64,000 nt of DNA, from assembly GCA_944379995.1 (NCBI GenBank), contig CALWGF010000001.1, forward strand, positions 186,001 through 250,000, given 5' to 3'. The position numbers were made by a program, and so were the translations under genes. Origin of the DNA: an uncultured Clostridia bacterium (lineage in GTDB: Bacteria > Bacillota > Clostridia > Lachnospirales > Anaerotignaceae). The notes below the pieces were generated by a model. It saw only the letters and a list, made by a program, of their open reading frames with translations, made no database searches and had not been told where the DNA came from. Positions within the stretch are counted from its first letter, which is position 1. Each line of letters begins with the position of its first letter. Of the stretch, positions 54,535-63,230 are shown in pieces.

Positions 54535-54945
54535 TCACTCCTTTTTTATACTTACAGAAAAGTTTTCATTTGTGATTAAGCCTTTTTCTCTTAAAAATGT
54601 ATCTATAAGACAATAAAGTTCATCAGAATTACTATCTGAAAGAGGCATTTCTTCAAGAGTAATTTTTTTACAACCACAACCTTCCATACAGCAGTTTTTT
54701 ACACTAAATCTATCTTTTGTATCTATTACACCGCTGTCTTCAAGCATTGATATAAAGCGATATACCGTTGCAAGACCTATTGTAGGGTCTGTTTTTGATG
54801 CTTCATAAAATATTTCTTTACAGCAGGAGTATTTTCCAGCTAATATAATATCTATAAGTATTTCTCTTTGTTTTGTTATACGAAAGTTCTTTTCCTTAAG
54901 TTTTTCAATAATATTTTTTCTGTTTGAATTTATACTAAAACCCAT
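54535..54945 (-). CDS. Fur-like regulator with a replaced metal/dimer domain
   Basis: A 136-residue protein. The first 80 residues are a Fur-family winged HTH (RITKQREILIDIIL, and TIGLATVYRFISMLEDSGVI). In Fur the second half has a His-rich metal site and CxxC zinc sites. Here that part is about 50 residues, with a Cys cluster NCCMEGCGCKK (about 83-93) and no HHxHH motif. It probably regulates the feo operon, but with different iron or redox sensing from standard Fur. It lies between feoB and the Cys-rich gene. Confidence 0.85.
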   Translation of the reverse strand: MGFSINSNRKNIIEKLKEKNFRITKQREILIDIILAGKYSCCKEIFYEASKTDPTIGLATVYRFISMLEDSGVIDTKDRFSVKNCCMEGCGCKKITLEEMPLSDSNSDELYCLIDTFLREKGLITNENFSVSIKKE

Positions 54946-54970
54946 TTATACACCTGCTTTTATATATTTT

Positions 54971-56872
54971 TTAGAATATTATGTTTCCGACTACATTTAT
55001 TATAAGTGCAACAACATATGCAACTACCATTTGAAATGCTATTGCTTTTAATGTCCATTTCATTGAACCAAACTCACGACGCATAGCTCCCACTGCTGCA
55101 AAACAAGGCATACAGAGAAGGTTAAATGCCATATATGAGAATGCTGAAACTTTTGTAAATACATCGCCTATTGCTGGAAGTCCTTGTTCACCTGCCATAA
55201 CTGCTTCAAGTACGGCTTCATCTGTTACACCAGCAAAAAGCTGTCCGAATGTTGCAACAATGTTTTCTTTTGCAATCCAACCTGTAACAACACCAACTGA
55301 TGCTCTCCAGTCATTAAATCCTAATGGTGCGAATATCCAAGCAATAGAATTACCTATTATTGCAAGGAAACTTTCTTCCATATCACACATACCACTCATA
55401 TTGAAGTTTGATAAGAACCATATAAGTATTGTTGAGAAAAGTATAATTGTACCAGCTTTTATTGCGAAACCTTTTACTTTTTCCCAAGCATGTATTCCAA
55501 CACTTTTTAATGAAGGTATTCTGTATTTTGGTAATTCCATAATAAAACCGGAATTTTCTGCTTTAAACATAAATTTATTAAGTAAAAGTGAACCTATAAC
55601 CGCCATAACCATACCAAGAGCATATATTGAGAATATTATTGCTGTACGGTTACTGTCTGCAAAAAGTGTGGCAACAAACATAAGATATATTGGAAGTTTT
55701 GCTCCACAAGACATAAATGGTGTTACCATCATTGTTATTTTTCTGTCTTTGTCAGACTCAAGTGTTCTTGACGCTGTAAGGGCAGGTACAGAACAACCAA
55801 ATCCCATTAAAAGAGGAATAAATGATTTTCCTGAAAGTCCGAATTTTCTGAAAATTCTATCCATAACGAATGCAACACGTGCCATATATCCGCTATCTTC
55901 AAGGAATGACATAAGAACAAAGAGTACAAGCACAAGTGGTATAAATCCAAATACTGCACCAACACCTGCCATAATACCGTCAATTACAAGATTATGTAAC
56001 CAATCTGAAACTCCTGCTGATACAAGAGCAGCATCAACAACACCTGTAAGTGAACCCCAAAGACTTTCTACAACGCCTGCAAGCCATACTCCCGGACTTG
56101 GAAGACCTTCTATAAATAAGAAGTTTTCACTAAATGTACAAGCAAAAAGCATATACATTACAACAGCAAATATTGGAAGTGAAAGCACTTTGTTTGTTAC
56201 AATCTGGTCAATTTTATCTGATGTTGTAAGTTTCTTTATTTGTGGTTTAAATACAGAACTATCAACAACTTTATCTATGTATTCATAACGCATATCAGCC
56301 GCCAATATGTCAGCTTCTTCATCATTTTTGTTTTCTTCTATATTTTTGATTTTATCATATACATCTTGTTTTAATGTTGCTATTCCTCTTTGGGCTGTAT
56401 CTTTTGTAACAGCCATAAGTTTTTCAATACCTTTTCCGGAACGTGCAACAATAGGTACAACAGGCACACCAAGCATTTCTGAAAGTTTATTTGTATTTAT
56501 ATCAATACCCATACTTTCAACTTCGTCCATCATATTAAGAGCAACAACCATAGGTGTTCCTGTCTGTGCAATCTGCATTGTAAGATAAAGGTTTCTTTCA
56601 ATACTTGTTGCATCAACAATATTTACGACTACATTAGGCTTTGAGTTTATTATATAATCACGTGCTATTTCTTCCTCAGCAGAGTAGGGTGAAAGTGAAT
56701 ATGTACCCGGAAGGTCAACAATGCTTATATTATTATCTTTTTTATAGTTTCCTTCTTTTTTTTCTACTGTAACTCCCGGCCAGTTTCCTACATGTTGTTT
56801 TGAACCTGTAAGTTCGTTAAAAAGTGTTGTTTTACCGCAGTTTGGATTACCTGCTAATGCTGCTATAATCAA
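54971..56872 (-). CDS. feoB: ferrous iron transport protein B
   Basis: A 633-residue iron transporter. The N-terminal G domain has GNPNCGKTTLFNELTG, DLPGTYSLSPYS and ALNMMDE. The membrane part contains the two Gate motifs (VLFVLMSFLEDSGYMARVAFVMDRI with GFGCSVPA, and a later copy around FMSCGAKLPIY) and about eight helices. It imports Fe(II). It has two feoA genes upstream and a Fur-like regulator downstream in one unit. Confidence 0.97.
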   Translation of the reverse strand: MIIAALAGNPNCGKTTLFNELTGSKQHVGNWPGVTVEKKEGNYKKDNNISIVDLPGTYSLSPYSAEEEIARDYIINSKPNVVVNIVDATSIERNLYLTMQIAQTGTPMVVALNMMDEVESMGIDINTNKLSEMLGVPVVPIVARSGKGIEKLMAVTKDTAQRGIATLKQDVYDKIKNIEENKNDEEADILAADMRYEYIDKVVDSSVFKPQIKKLTTSDKIDQIVTNKVLSLPIFAVVMYMLFACTFSENFLFIEGLPSPGVWLAGVVESLWGSLTGVVDAALVSAGVSDWLHNLVIDGIMAGVGAVFGFIPLVLVLFVLMSFLEDSGYMARVAFVMDRIFRKFGLSGKSFIPLLMGFGCSVPALTASRTLESDKDRKITMMVTPFMSCGAKLPIYLMFVATLFADSNRTAIIFSIYALGMVMAVIGSLLLNKFMFKAENSGFIMELPKYRIPSLKSVGIHAWEKVKGFAIKAGTIILFSTILIWFLSNFNMSGMCDMEESFLAIIGNSIAWIFAPLGFNDWRASVGVVTGWIAKENIVATFGQLFAGVTDEAVLEAVMAGEQGLPAIGDVFTKVSAFSYMAFNLLCMPCFAAVGAMRREFGSMKWTLKAIAFQMVVAYVVALIINVVGNIIF

Positions 56873-56920
56873 AATAATACCTCCTTGTGTTAGAATAAGC
56901 TAACTTAAATCAAAAAATTT

Positions 56921-57139
56921 TTACTCAACTGTAATTTTTGCTGCTTCGTCTTTTCTAAGTGTAAGGTCATAACCTCTAAGTTTTATTTCGATAGGGTCGC
57001 CAAGAGGAGCAGTTTTTACTTTTGTAATAACAGTTCCTCGTGTAATACCCATATCTATAAGTCTTTTTTTCATAGCATATTCGGCATTAATTCCAACTAC
57101 TTTTTTGCTTTCGCCATCTTTCAAACTTAATAAATCCAT
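56921..57139 (-). CDS. feoA: FeoA-type ferrous iron transport accessory protein (second copy)
   Basis: A 72-residue SH3-like protein with GINAEYAMKKRLIDMGITRGTVITKVKTAPLGDPIEIKLRGYDLTLRKDEA (split here), the complete FeoA pattern. It binds FeoB and modulates its activity. It starts 6 bases after the other feoA and 48 bases before feoB. Confidence 0.94.
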   Translation of the reverse strand: MDLLSLKDGESKKVVGINAEYAMKKRLIDMGITRGTVITKVKTAPLGDPIEIKLRGYDLTLRKDEAAKITVE

Positions 57140-57145
57140 AATATT

Positions 57146-57367
57146 TTACTCCTTTTCTACTATAATACCTGTGGCTAAGCCACGGTTTAAAGCTATTTTC
57201 ACACCTTTTATATTAACAATGATACCGCTTGAAGTATTTTTTATTACTTCAGCTTTTTCACCTGTGGAAAATCCCATTTCAAGTAGATGTTTTTTTGTTT
57301 CTTCGTTGCATCTTAAATTTTTGATAATCAATATTTCTCCTGCTGGAGCCATAGCTAGTGGCATCAT
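57146..57367 (-). CDS. feoA: FeoA-type ferrous iron transport accessory protein (first copy)
   Basis: A 73-residue SH3-like protein with APAGEILIIKNLRCNEETKKHLLEMGFSTGEKAEVI and KIALNRGLATGIIV, a FeoA-fold variant less typical than the next gene. It is the first gene of the operon; AAAGGAGAT precedes the ATG. Two unlike FeoA copies before FeoB is common in Clostridia. Confidence 0.9.
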   Translation of the reverse strand: MMPLAMAPAGEILIIKNLRCNEETKKHLLEMGFSTGEKAEVIKNTSSGIIVNIKGVKIALNRGLATGIIVEKE

Positions 57368-57385
57368 AACTATCTCCTTTCGAAC

Positions 57386-57459
57386 TCATTATCATTTACG
57401 TATATATGTTAGCTCTATGCAACAAAAAAGTCAATATTGTTATTGATAAAGTTTATCGA
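57386..57459 (-). promoter_or_regulatory. feo promoter with Fur-type sites
   Basis: On the minus strand TTGACT (57434-57429) and TAACAT (57411-57406) are 17 bases apart. Just upstream of the -35 is an inverted repeat TCGATAAA-C-TTTATCAA (57459-57443), and just downstream of the -10 is TGATAATGA (57394-57386), half of a Fur box. Iron-dependent repression is likely. Confidence 0.55.
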
Positions 57460-57570
57460 TAATGGCTTTTTTTGGTTAAGTACTATAAAAAATACAATTT
57501 GATTTTTATGTATAGAGCATATTTTGAATATTACTTTTATTTATATGAATATCAGTATTTTAATAAAAAT

Positions 57571-57594
57571 AAAAAAGCCCTTAAAAAGGGCTTT
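57571..57594 (-). terminator. intrinsic terminator of the lipoprotein gene
   Basis: AAAGCCCTT and AAGGGCTTT pair around AAA; on the minus strand the stem is followed by TTTTATTTTTA. It lies just after the lipoprotein stop at 57605. Confidence 0.82.
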
Positions 57595-57604
57595 ATAAAT
57601 ATAA

Positions 57605-58015
57605 TTATTTTGTTTTAAATTCTTCTGTTTTGTATTCAGCAAAAAATTTATCTGTATTAGCAATTCTGTTAGCTTCAGAAAATTTTAATGTTCCTATAAA
57701 ACCATTGTTTTCAAATTCTAATGTTTCAAAACCTTTTTCTTTTAATTCATCAAAATTTTCATATATTTTAAAATAGTAGTATCCTTTTTCACCTTTTACT
57801 AATTTTTCTGTTTTATTATCAAAAAAATTATATATACTTTCTTCATTGTCTTTTATATATTTTTCTCCAACTTTAATAATATTTTCATCAAAATATTTAA
57901 GTTCATTTTCTGTATTTTGATTTGTTTGTTGTGCTGTGTTATTATTTTTACAACCTGAAAATACTGAAAATGATATTACAATAATTAAAAATATATACCA
58001 TATTTTTTTATTCAT
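57605..58015 (-). CDS. small lipoprotein of unknown function
   Basis: A 136-residue protein with a lipoprotein signal peptide (lipobox VFSGC, Cys at residue 22), a polar linker (NNNTAQQTNQNTEN), and a small domain with helices and strands (YIKDNEESIYNFFDNKTEK, GYYYFKIYENFDELKEKG). No family recognised. It has its own ribosome site (AGGAGG) and terminator, so it is a single gene between the feo unit and the pheST T-box. Confidence 0.75.
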   Translation of the reverse strand: MNKKIWYIFLIIVISFSVFSGCKNNNTAQQTNQNTENELKYFDENIIKVGEKYIKDNEESIYNFFDNKTEKLVKGEKGYYYFKIYENFDELKEKGFETLEFENNGFIGTLKFSEANRIANTDKFFAEYKTEEFKTK

Positions 58016-58201
58016 AATAACAACCTCCTTTATATACCATAATTATATATTATAATTATAATATATAAATACATTTGTATAAATTATTATATGGTAAAAA
58101 ATGTAACAAAAATACATTTATATATTTGTAAGTTATTTTTTATATTGTATTGACTTTATTTTTTTATGTGATAAAATTATTGATGTTAATTAATATTATA
58201 A

Positions 58202-58456
58202 AGGCTTTGAAGGCGTAAAGTAGATTATAAATAACCATTAGAGAGTATATGTCATCGGCTGTAAGCATATACGGCAATTTTTATAAATTGAAATTTCACG
58301 CAATAGCTGTTTCCTTGAATTTTTATAATAAAATAGTAGGGGGAAACGTTAATACACGTTACGTATTATAAAGTGCCTGTGCTTTTACAGGAATTTGGGT
58401 GGTACCGCGGATATATTTTACCTTCGTCCCTTGTTTTGGGACGGAGGTTTTTTTGT
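58202..58456 (+). promoter_or_regulatory. T-box riboswitch upstream of pheST
   Basis: The leader has a stem I with GAGTATATGTCATCGGCTGT-like distal elements (about 58243-58262) and a probable specifier UUC at 58295-58297 followed by A, fitting tRNA-Phe. The T-box sequence TGGGTGGTACCGCGG is at 58396-58410, followed by a terminator stem: ACCTTCGTCCC (58420-58430) with GGGACGGAGGT (58438-58448) and a T-run. Uncharged tRNA-Phe should favour the antiterminator and turn on pheS-pheT. The specifier was picked by eye and is the least sure part. Confidence 0.93.
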
Positions 58457-58498
58457 TTATTAGGTACGATTTTTTAAAAACGAAAGGAGAAGTTTTTT

Positions 58499-59518
58499 AT
58501 GAAAGACCAGCTTAAAGCTATTCAGGAAAAAGCCCTTTTAGCTCTTGATGAAGTAAAAGAGCTTAAAGAACTTGATGATTTAAAAGTAAAATTTTTAGGT
58601 AAAAAAGGTGAACTTACTGCTATATTAAAAGGTATGGGCAAACTTACAGCAGAAGAAAGACCTATTATCGGTCAGCTTGCTAATGAAGTAAGAGGAATTA
58701 TTGAAGAAAAATTGGAAGAGGCTAAAAAGAGCCTTTCTGAAAAAGCTCTTGAAGCTAAACTTAAAGCAGAAACTATTGACGTTACTATGCCGGGAAAACA
58801 ATGTGCTTGTGGTCACAAACACCCTATGAGCATTGTTATTGATGAAATTACAGATATATTTATGGGTATGGGATATGAAATTGCTGAAGGTCCTGAAGTT
58901 GAAAAAGATTATTATAATTTCGAGGCTTTAAATATTCCTGCAAATCACCCTGCAAAAGATGAACAAGATACTTTCTATATTAACGGAGATATTCTTTTAA
59001 GAACTCAGACTTCACCAGTACAGGTTAGAGTTATGGAAAAAGGTAAACTTCCTGTTAGAGTTGTTTGTCCGGGTGCTGTTTATCGTTCTGACGAAGTTGA
59101 TGCTACACATTCACCTATTTTCCACCAGCTTGAAGGTCTTGTAATTGATAAAGGTATAACTATGGGTGACCTTAAAGGTGCTTTAGCTGTATTTGCAAAG
59201 GAACTTTTTGGTGAAGATACAAAAGTTAGATTTAGACCTCATCACTTCCCATTTACAGAGCCAAGTGCTGAAATGGACGTAACTTGCTTTGCTTGTGGCG
59301 GAAAAGGCTGTCGTGTTTGTAAGGGAGAAGGATATATTGAGCTTTTAGGCTGTGGTATGGTTCACCCTAAAGTATTAAAAATGTCTGGAATTGACCCTGA
59401 AGAATACAGTGGTTTTGCATTTGGTATGGGACTTGAGCGTGTTGCTATGCAAAGATATGGTATTACTGACTTAAGACTTCTTTTTGAAAATGATGTTAAA
59501 TTCCTTAAACAGTTCTAA
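58499..59518 (+). CDS. pheS: phenylalanyl-tRNA synthetase alpha subunit
   Basis: A 339-residue class II synthetase subunit. The N-terminal coiled coil (about 1-90) is followed by the catalytic domain with motif 2 ([24 protein letters not shown], split here), [17 protein letters not shown] and motif 3 ([16 protein letters not shown]). [16 protein letters not shown] insert carries a CxxC pair typical of many bacterial PheS. AAAGGAGA precedes the ATG. It forms an (alpha-beta)2 enzyme with PheT. Confidence 0.98.
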   Translation: MKDQLKAIQEKALLALDEVKELKELDDLKVKFLGKKGELTAILKGMGKLTAEERPIIGQLANEVRGIIEEKLEEAKKSLSEKALEAKLKAETIDVTMPGKQCACGHKHPMSIVIDEITDIFMGMGYEIAEGPEVEKDYYNFEALNIPANHPAKDEQDTFYINGDILLRTQTSPVQVRVMEKGKLPVRVVCPGAVYRSDEVDATHSPIFHQLEGLVIDKGITMGDLKGALAVFAKELFGEDTKVRFRPHHFPFTEPSAEMDVTCFACGGKGCRVCKGEGYIELLGCGMVHPKVLKMSGIDPEEYSGFAFGMGLERVAMQRYGITDLRLLFENDVKFLKQF

Positions 59519-59548
59519 TAATTATAAAAGGGAAGGAGAGAGTAAATA

Positions 59549-61951
59549 ATGGATATATCAATGTCTTGGTTAAAAGACTACGTTGACGTAGATTGTAGTA
59601 CAAAAGAATTTATGGATAGAATAACACTTTCAGGCTCAAAAGTTGAGGGGCTTGAAGTGCTTGGAGATATAAGTAAAGTTGTTGTTGGACAGGTTAAAGA
59701 AATAGAAAAACACCCTGATGCTGATAAACTTCTTGTAACTAAAATTGATGTAGGTAGTGAAGAACTTCTTCAGATTGTCACAGGTGCAAAAAATCTTACA
59801 GTAGGTGATTATGTTCCTGTTGCTCTTGACGGTTCAATACTTGCTGACGGTACAAAAATTAAAAAAGGTAAACTTAGAGGTGTTCCTTCAAATGGTATGC
59901 TTTGTTCTGTTGAAGAACTTGGTTGTGATGAACACGATTTCCCAGAAGCTCCTGAAAACGGGATTTATGTTTTCCCAACTCCACAGGCTGAAAACATTGG
60001 AAAAGAAGTAAAAGAAATTATGGATATTGAAGATGAAGTTGTTGAATTTGAAATTACATCAAATAGACCAGACTGTTTCAGCGTTCTTGGTATTGCTAGA
60101 GAAACAGCAGCAACACTTGGAAAAGAATTCAGATATCCTGAAATAAAAGTTGAAGCAAAAGCTGGCGGAAATGTAGCTGATATGATTTCTGTTGAAATCG
60201 AAAATCCTACACTTTGTCCTCGTTATGTTGCAAGAGCTATTAAAAATGTAAAAATTGAACCTTCTCCACGTTGGATGAGAAAAAGACTTCGTTCAGCAGG
60301 TATAAGACCTATAAATAACATTGTTGACATTACAAACTATGTTATGGTTGAAATGGGACAACCTATGCACGCATTTGATATTGATACAATAAGCAATAGA
60401 AAAATTATTGTTAGAAATGCAAAAGAAAATGAAAAAATAACAACTCTTGACGGTGTTGAAAGAAATCTTGACCCTTCAATGCTTGTTATTTCTGACCCTG
60501 AAAAAGCTGTTGCTATTGCTGGTGTTATGGGTGGTGAAAATTCAAAAATTACAGAAGGTGCAGAGGCTGTTTTATTTGAGTCTGCTTGTTTTGACGGTCC
60601 TAATGTAAGAATTACAGCTAAAAAAGTTGGTCTTAGAACTGACTCATCAAGTAAATTTGAAAAAGGTATTGACCCTAATCTTGCACTTGAAGCTGTTAAC
60701 AGAGCTGTTCAGCTTGTTGAAATGCTTGGTGCTGGTGAAGTTATTGAAGGTGTTGTTGACTGTTATCCAAATAAGAGAGAAACTTGGAAACTTAATTATT
60801 CCCCAGAATGGATTAATGGTCTTTTAGGTACAAATGTATCTGCTGATGAAATGGCTGATATATTCGAAAAAATAGAAATTAAAGTTGATAGAGAAAACTG
60901 TGTTGCTGAAATTCCTACATTCCGTCCAGACCTTGAGGCACAGGCTGACCTTGCAGAGGAAGTTGCTCGTTTCTATGGATATGATAAAATCGTTCCTACA
61001 CTTGCAGCTGGTACTCCAACAGTAGGTAAGAAAACATATTCTCAGACTATAACATCAATGGTTAAAGATGTTATGATTGCAAGTGGTATGTGTGAAACTA
61101 TGAACTTTACATTTGAAAGCCCTAAGGTTTTCGATAAATTAAGTATTCCTGCTGATAGCAAACTTAGAAATGTAATTACTATTTCTAATCCTCTTGGAGA
61201 AGACTTTAGTATAATGAGAACTGTTACTTTAAATGGTATACTTAATTCTCTTTCAACAAACTATAACAGAAGAAATGAAGAAGCATCACTTTTTGAAATA
61301 GGTAAAGTTTATATTCCAAAGAGCCTTCCTATTACTGAACTTCCAGATGAACCTTCAAAACTTACAATAGGTATGTATGGAAAAATGGATTTCTATACAC
61401 TTAAAGGTATTGTTGAACATCTTTTTGAAGTTCTTGGTATGGCTGATAAAGTTGAATATTCACCAGAAAGCACTATTCCATTTATGCACCCAGGTAGAAC
61501 AGCTGATGTAAGTGTTGACGGTGTAAGTTTCGGTTATTTTGGTGAACTTCACCCAAAAACAGCAGCAAATTATAATATTGGAACAAGAGTTTATATTGCT
61601 GTTATTGATATGGAAGCTCTTATTGATAACGCAAACCTTGTTAATATTTATAAACCACTTCCAAAATTCCCAGCTGTAACTCGTGATATAGCTATGCTTG
61701 TTAAAGATGAAGTTATAGTAAAAGATATTGAAAGCGTAATCAGAAAGAAAGGTGGAAAACTTCTTGAAAGTATGAGCCTTTTCGATGTTTACAAAGGAAG
61801 TCAAATTGCAGACGGTTATAAATCAGTTGCTTATTCAATAACATTTAGAGCAGCAGACAGAACTCTTGTTGATGATGATGTAAATGCTGTTATGAATAAA
61901 ATACTTGACGGTCTTAAAAACGACCTTGGAGCAGAACTTAGAGATAAATAA
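59549..61951 (+). CDS. pheT: phenylalanyl-tRNA synthetase beta subunit
   Basis: An 800-residue subunit with tRNA-binding (DADKLLVTKIDVG..., EMAP-like, about 40-150), B3/B4 editing, B5 and C-terminal anticodon-binding (FDX-ACB) domains. Motifs include EITSNRPDCFSVLGIARE, GQPMHAFD, RTDSSSKFEKGIDPNLA, and the C-terminal end FPAVTRDIAMLV. It is 30 bases after pheS with AAGGAGAG before the ATG. Confidence 0.98.
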   Translation: MDISMSWLKDYVDVDCSTKEFMDRITLSGSKVEGLEVLGDISKVVVGQVKEIEKHPDADKLLVTKIDVGSEELLQIVTGAKNLTVGDYVPVALDGSILADGTKIKKGKLRGVPSNGMLCSVEELGCDEHDFPEAPENGIYVFPTPQAENIGKEVKEIMDIEDEVVEFEITSNRPDCFSVLGIARETAATLGKEFRYPEIKVEAKAGGNVADMISVEIENPTLCPRYVARAIKNVKIEPSPRWMRKRLRSAGIRPINNIVDITNYVMVEMGQPMHAFDIDTISNRKIIVRNAKENEKITTLDGVERNLDPSMLVISDPEKAVAIAGVMGGENSKITEGAEAVLFESACFDGPNVRITAKKVGLRTDSSSKFEKGIDPNLALEAVNRAVQLVEMLGAGEVIEGVVDCYPNKRETWKLNYSPEWINGLLGTNVSADEMADIFEKIEIKVDRENCVAEIPTFRPDLEAQADLAEEVARFYGYDKIVPTLAAGTPTVGKKTYSQTITSMVKDVMIASGMCETMNFTFESPKVFDKLSIPADSKLRNVITISNPLGEDFSIMRTVTLNGILNSLSTNYNRRNEEASLFEIGKVYIPKSLPITELPDEPSKLTIGMYGKMDFYTLKGIVEHLFEVLGMADKVEYSPESTIPFMHPGRTADVSVDGVSFGYFGELHPKTAANYNIGTRVYIAVIDMEALIDNANLVNIYKPLPKFPAVTRDIAMLVKDEVIVKDIESVIRKKGGKLLESMSLFDVYKGSQIADGYKSVAYSITFRAADRTLVDDDVNAVMNKILDGLKNDLGAELRDK

Positions 61952-61965
61952 TATAATAAATTATT

Positions 61966-61993
61966 GGGGCAGAAATAAATCTGCCCCTTTTTT
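61966..61993 (+). terminator. intrinsic terminator after pheT
   Basis: GGGGCAGA (61966-61973) and TCTGCCCC (61980-61987) pair, followed by six T. The hairpin immediately precedes the XRE regulator gene. Confidence 0.92.
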
Positions 61994-62013
61994 ATAACGA
62001 AAAGAGGGGCAAT

Positions 62014-62340
62014 ATGGATAATCTCCTTAAATTAAGAACAAAAAAGAAAATGAGTCAAGTTTCACTTGCTATAAAATTAGGTGTTGCACAAGAAACTGTA
62101 AGTGCATATGAAAAAGGCAAAGCATACCCAAGTATAGAAACTCTTATAAAACTTTGTGATATATTTAATGTATCTGCTGATTTTATTTTAGATAGAACTG
62201 ATATTGATATACCTATAAATGATATTATGAAAGAATTTTCAGATGATGAAAAAGAACTTATAAATATTTTTAGAAAACTTCCACAGAATAAAAAAGAAAG
62301 AGTTTTAGGCTTTATTATGGGTATTATTGAAAATTCATAA
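62014..62340 (+). CDS. XRE-family transcriptional regulator
   Basis: A 108-residue protein with an XRE/Cro HTH (MSQVSLAIKLGVAQETVSAYEKGKAYPSIETLIKLCDIFNVSADFIL, split here; about residues 13-60) and a short helical tail (DEKELINIFRKLPQNKKERVLGFI) typical of this group. Target genes are unknown. AAAAGAGGG precedes the ATG. It is a single gene between two terminators. Confidence 0.92.
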   Translation: MDNLLKLRTKKKMSQVSLAIKLGVAQETVSAYEKGKAYPSIETLIKLCDIFNVSADFILDRTDIDIPINDIMKEFSDDEKELINIFRKLPQNKKERVLGFIMGIIENS

Positions 62341-62346
62341 ATTTTT

Positions 62347-62382
62347 AAATATTCTCAATGTATTAAACATTGAGATATTTTT
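62347..62382 (+). terminator. intrinsic terminator after XRE gene
   Basis: ATATTCTCAATG pairs with CATTGAGATAT around TATTAAA and is followed by TTTTT; the stem has one bulge. Confidence 0.75.
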
Positions 62383-62437
62383 ATTTACATAATTATATTT
62401 TAGATATAATATATCACTATGAAAGAGGTGTTTTATT

Positions 62438-63100
62438 ATGAAAATAGAAATGCATTGTCATACTTGTGAGGTTAGTCCTTGTGCAAGTGCAACTGCTTAT
62501 GATATTGTTAAACAACATAAATTAAAAGGATATGACGCTGTTGTTATTACTGACCATTTTAATGATTATGTACTTGAAAGTTTTAGTGGTACACCGGAGG
62601 AAAGAGTTACAAAATATCTTGAAGGCTATAAAAAAGCCTTAAAGGTAGGAGAGGAACTTGGTATAAAAGTATTTTTTGGTATAGAAACTTGTATTTTGGG
62701 TGGATATGAGGATTTTTTAATATATGGTGCTGATACTGACTTTTTATATGAACACCCTAAATTTTATAATTATACACAAGAAAAAGCATATAAAATATGT
62801 AAAGAAAAAGGCTTTTTATTTATTCAAGCACACCCAAACCGCTCTTATTGTAGACCAAGAAATCCTAAATATATTGACGGTATAGAGGTTTTTAACGGTA
62901 ATCCTAGATATAATAACAATAATAATAAATCAAAATTATGGTATAAAGAAAATCCACATTTTATATGTACTTCTGGTAGTGATTGCCACGCAATTAAAGA
63001 TGTTAATAATGGTGGAATAATAACGGATTATTATATAAATAATGAAGAAGAACTTAAAAATTGTATTTTAGAAGGAAATTATAAATTAATAGAAAAATAA
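62438..63100 (+). CDS. PHP-domain phosphoesterase
   Basis: A 220-residue metal-dependent hydrolase of the PHP superfamily. The first motif is MHCHT (H6 and H8 with E3 nearby), then VVITDHFND (Asp-His, about 38-41), GIETCI (Glu, about 83), FIQAHPNRS and SGSDCHAI (Asp-x-His). These match PHP proteins of histidinol-phosphatase and nucleotidase type; the substrate cannot be assigned. AAAGAGGTG precedes the ATG. Single gene. Confidence 0.87.
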   Translation: MKIEMHCHTCEVSPCASATAYDIVKQHKLKGYDAVVITDHFNDYVLESFSGTPEERVTKYLEGYKKALKVGEELGIKVFFGIETCILGGYEDFLIYGADTDFLYEHPKFYNYTQEKAYKICKEKGFLFIQAHPNRSYCRPRNPKYIDGIEVFNGNPRYNNNNNKSKLWYKENPHFICTSGSDCHAIKDVNNGGIITDYYINNEEELKNCILEGNYKLIEK

Positions 63101-63132
63101 TGCATACTATAAATGTAGTGTGCATTTTTTAT
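63101..63132 (+). terminator. intrinsic terminator after PHP gene
   Basis: TGCATACTA (63101-63109) pairs with TAGTGTGCA (63116-63124) with one G-U pair, then six T. Confidence 0.8.
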
Positions 63133-63230
63133 AATAATATGTAATAAAATTGTTTTTTAATTGACACAATAACTAAAAAACACTTATAATTAGAAAATAT
63201 AATAATATATTTTGCGAGGAATAAAAAATT

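Noticed and set aside
55260-56288. 342-codon plus-strand frame inside feoB
   Set aside because: It lies fully antisense to a clear feoB with all motifs; codon use and the absence of a ribosome site fit a shadow frame.
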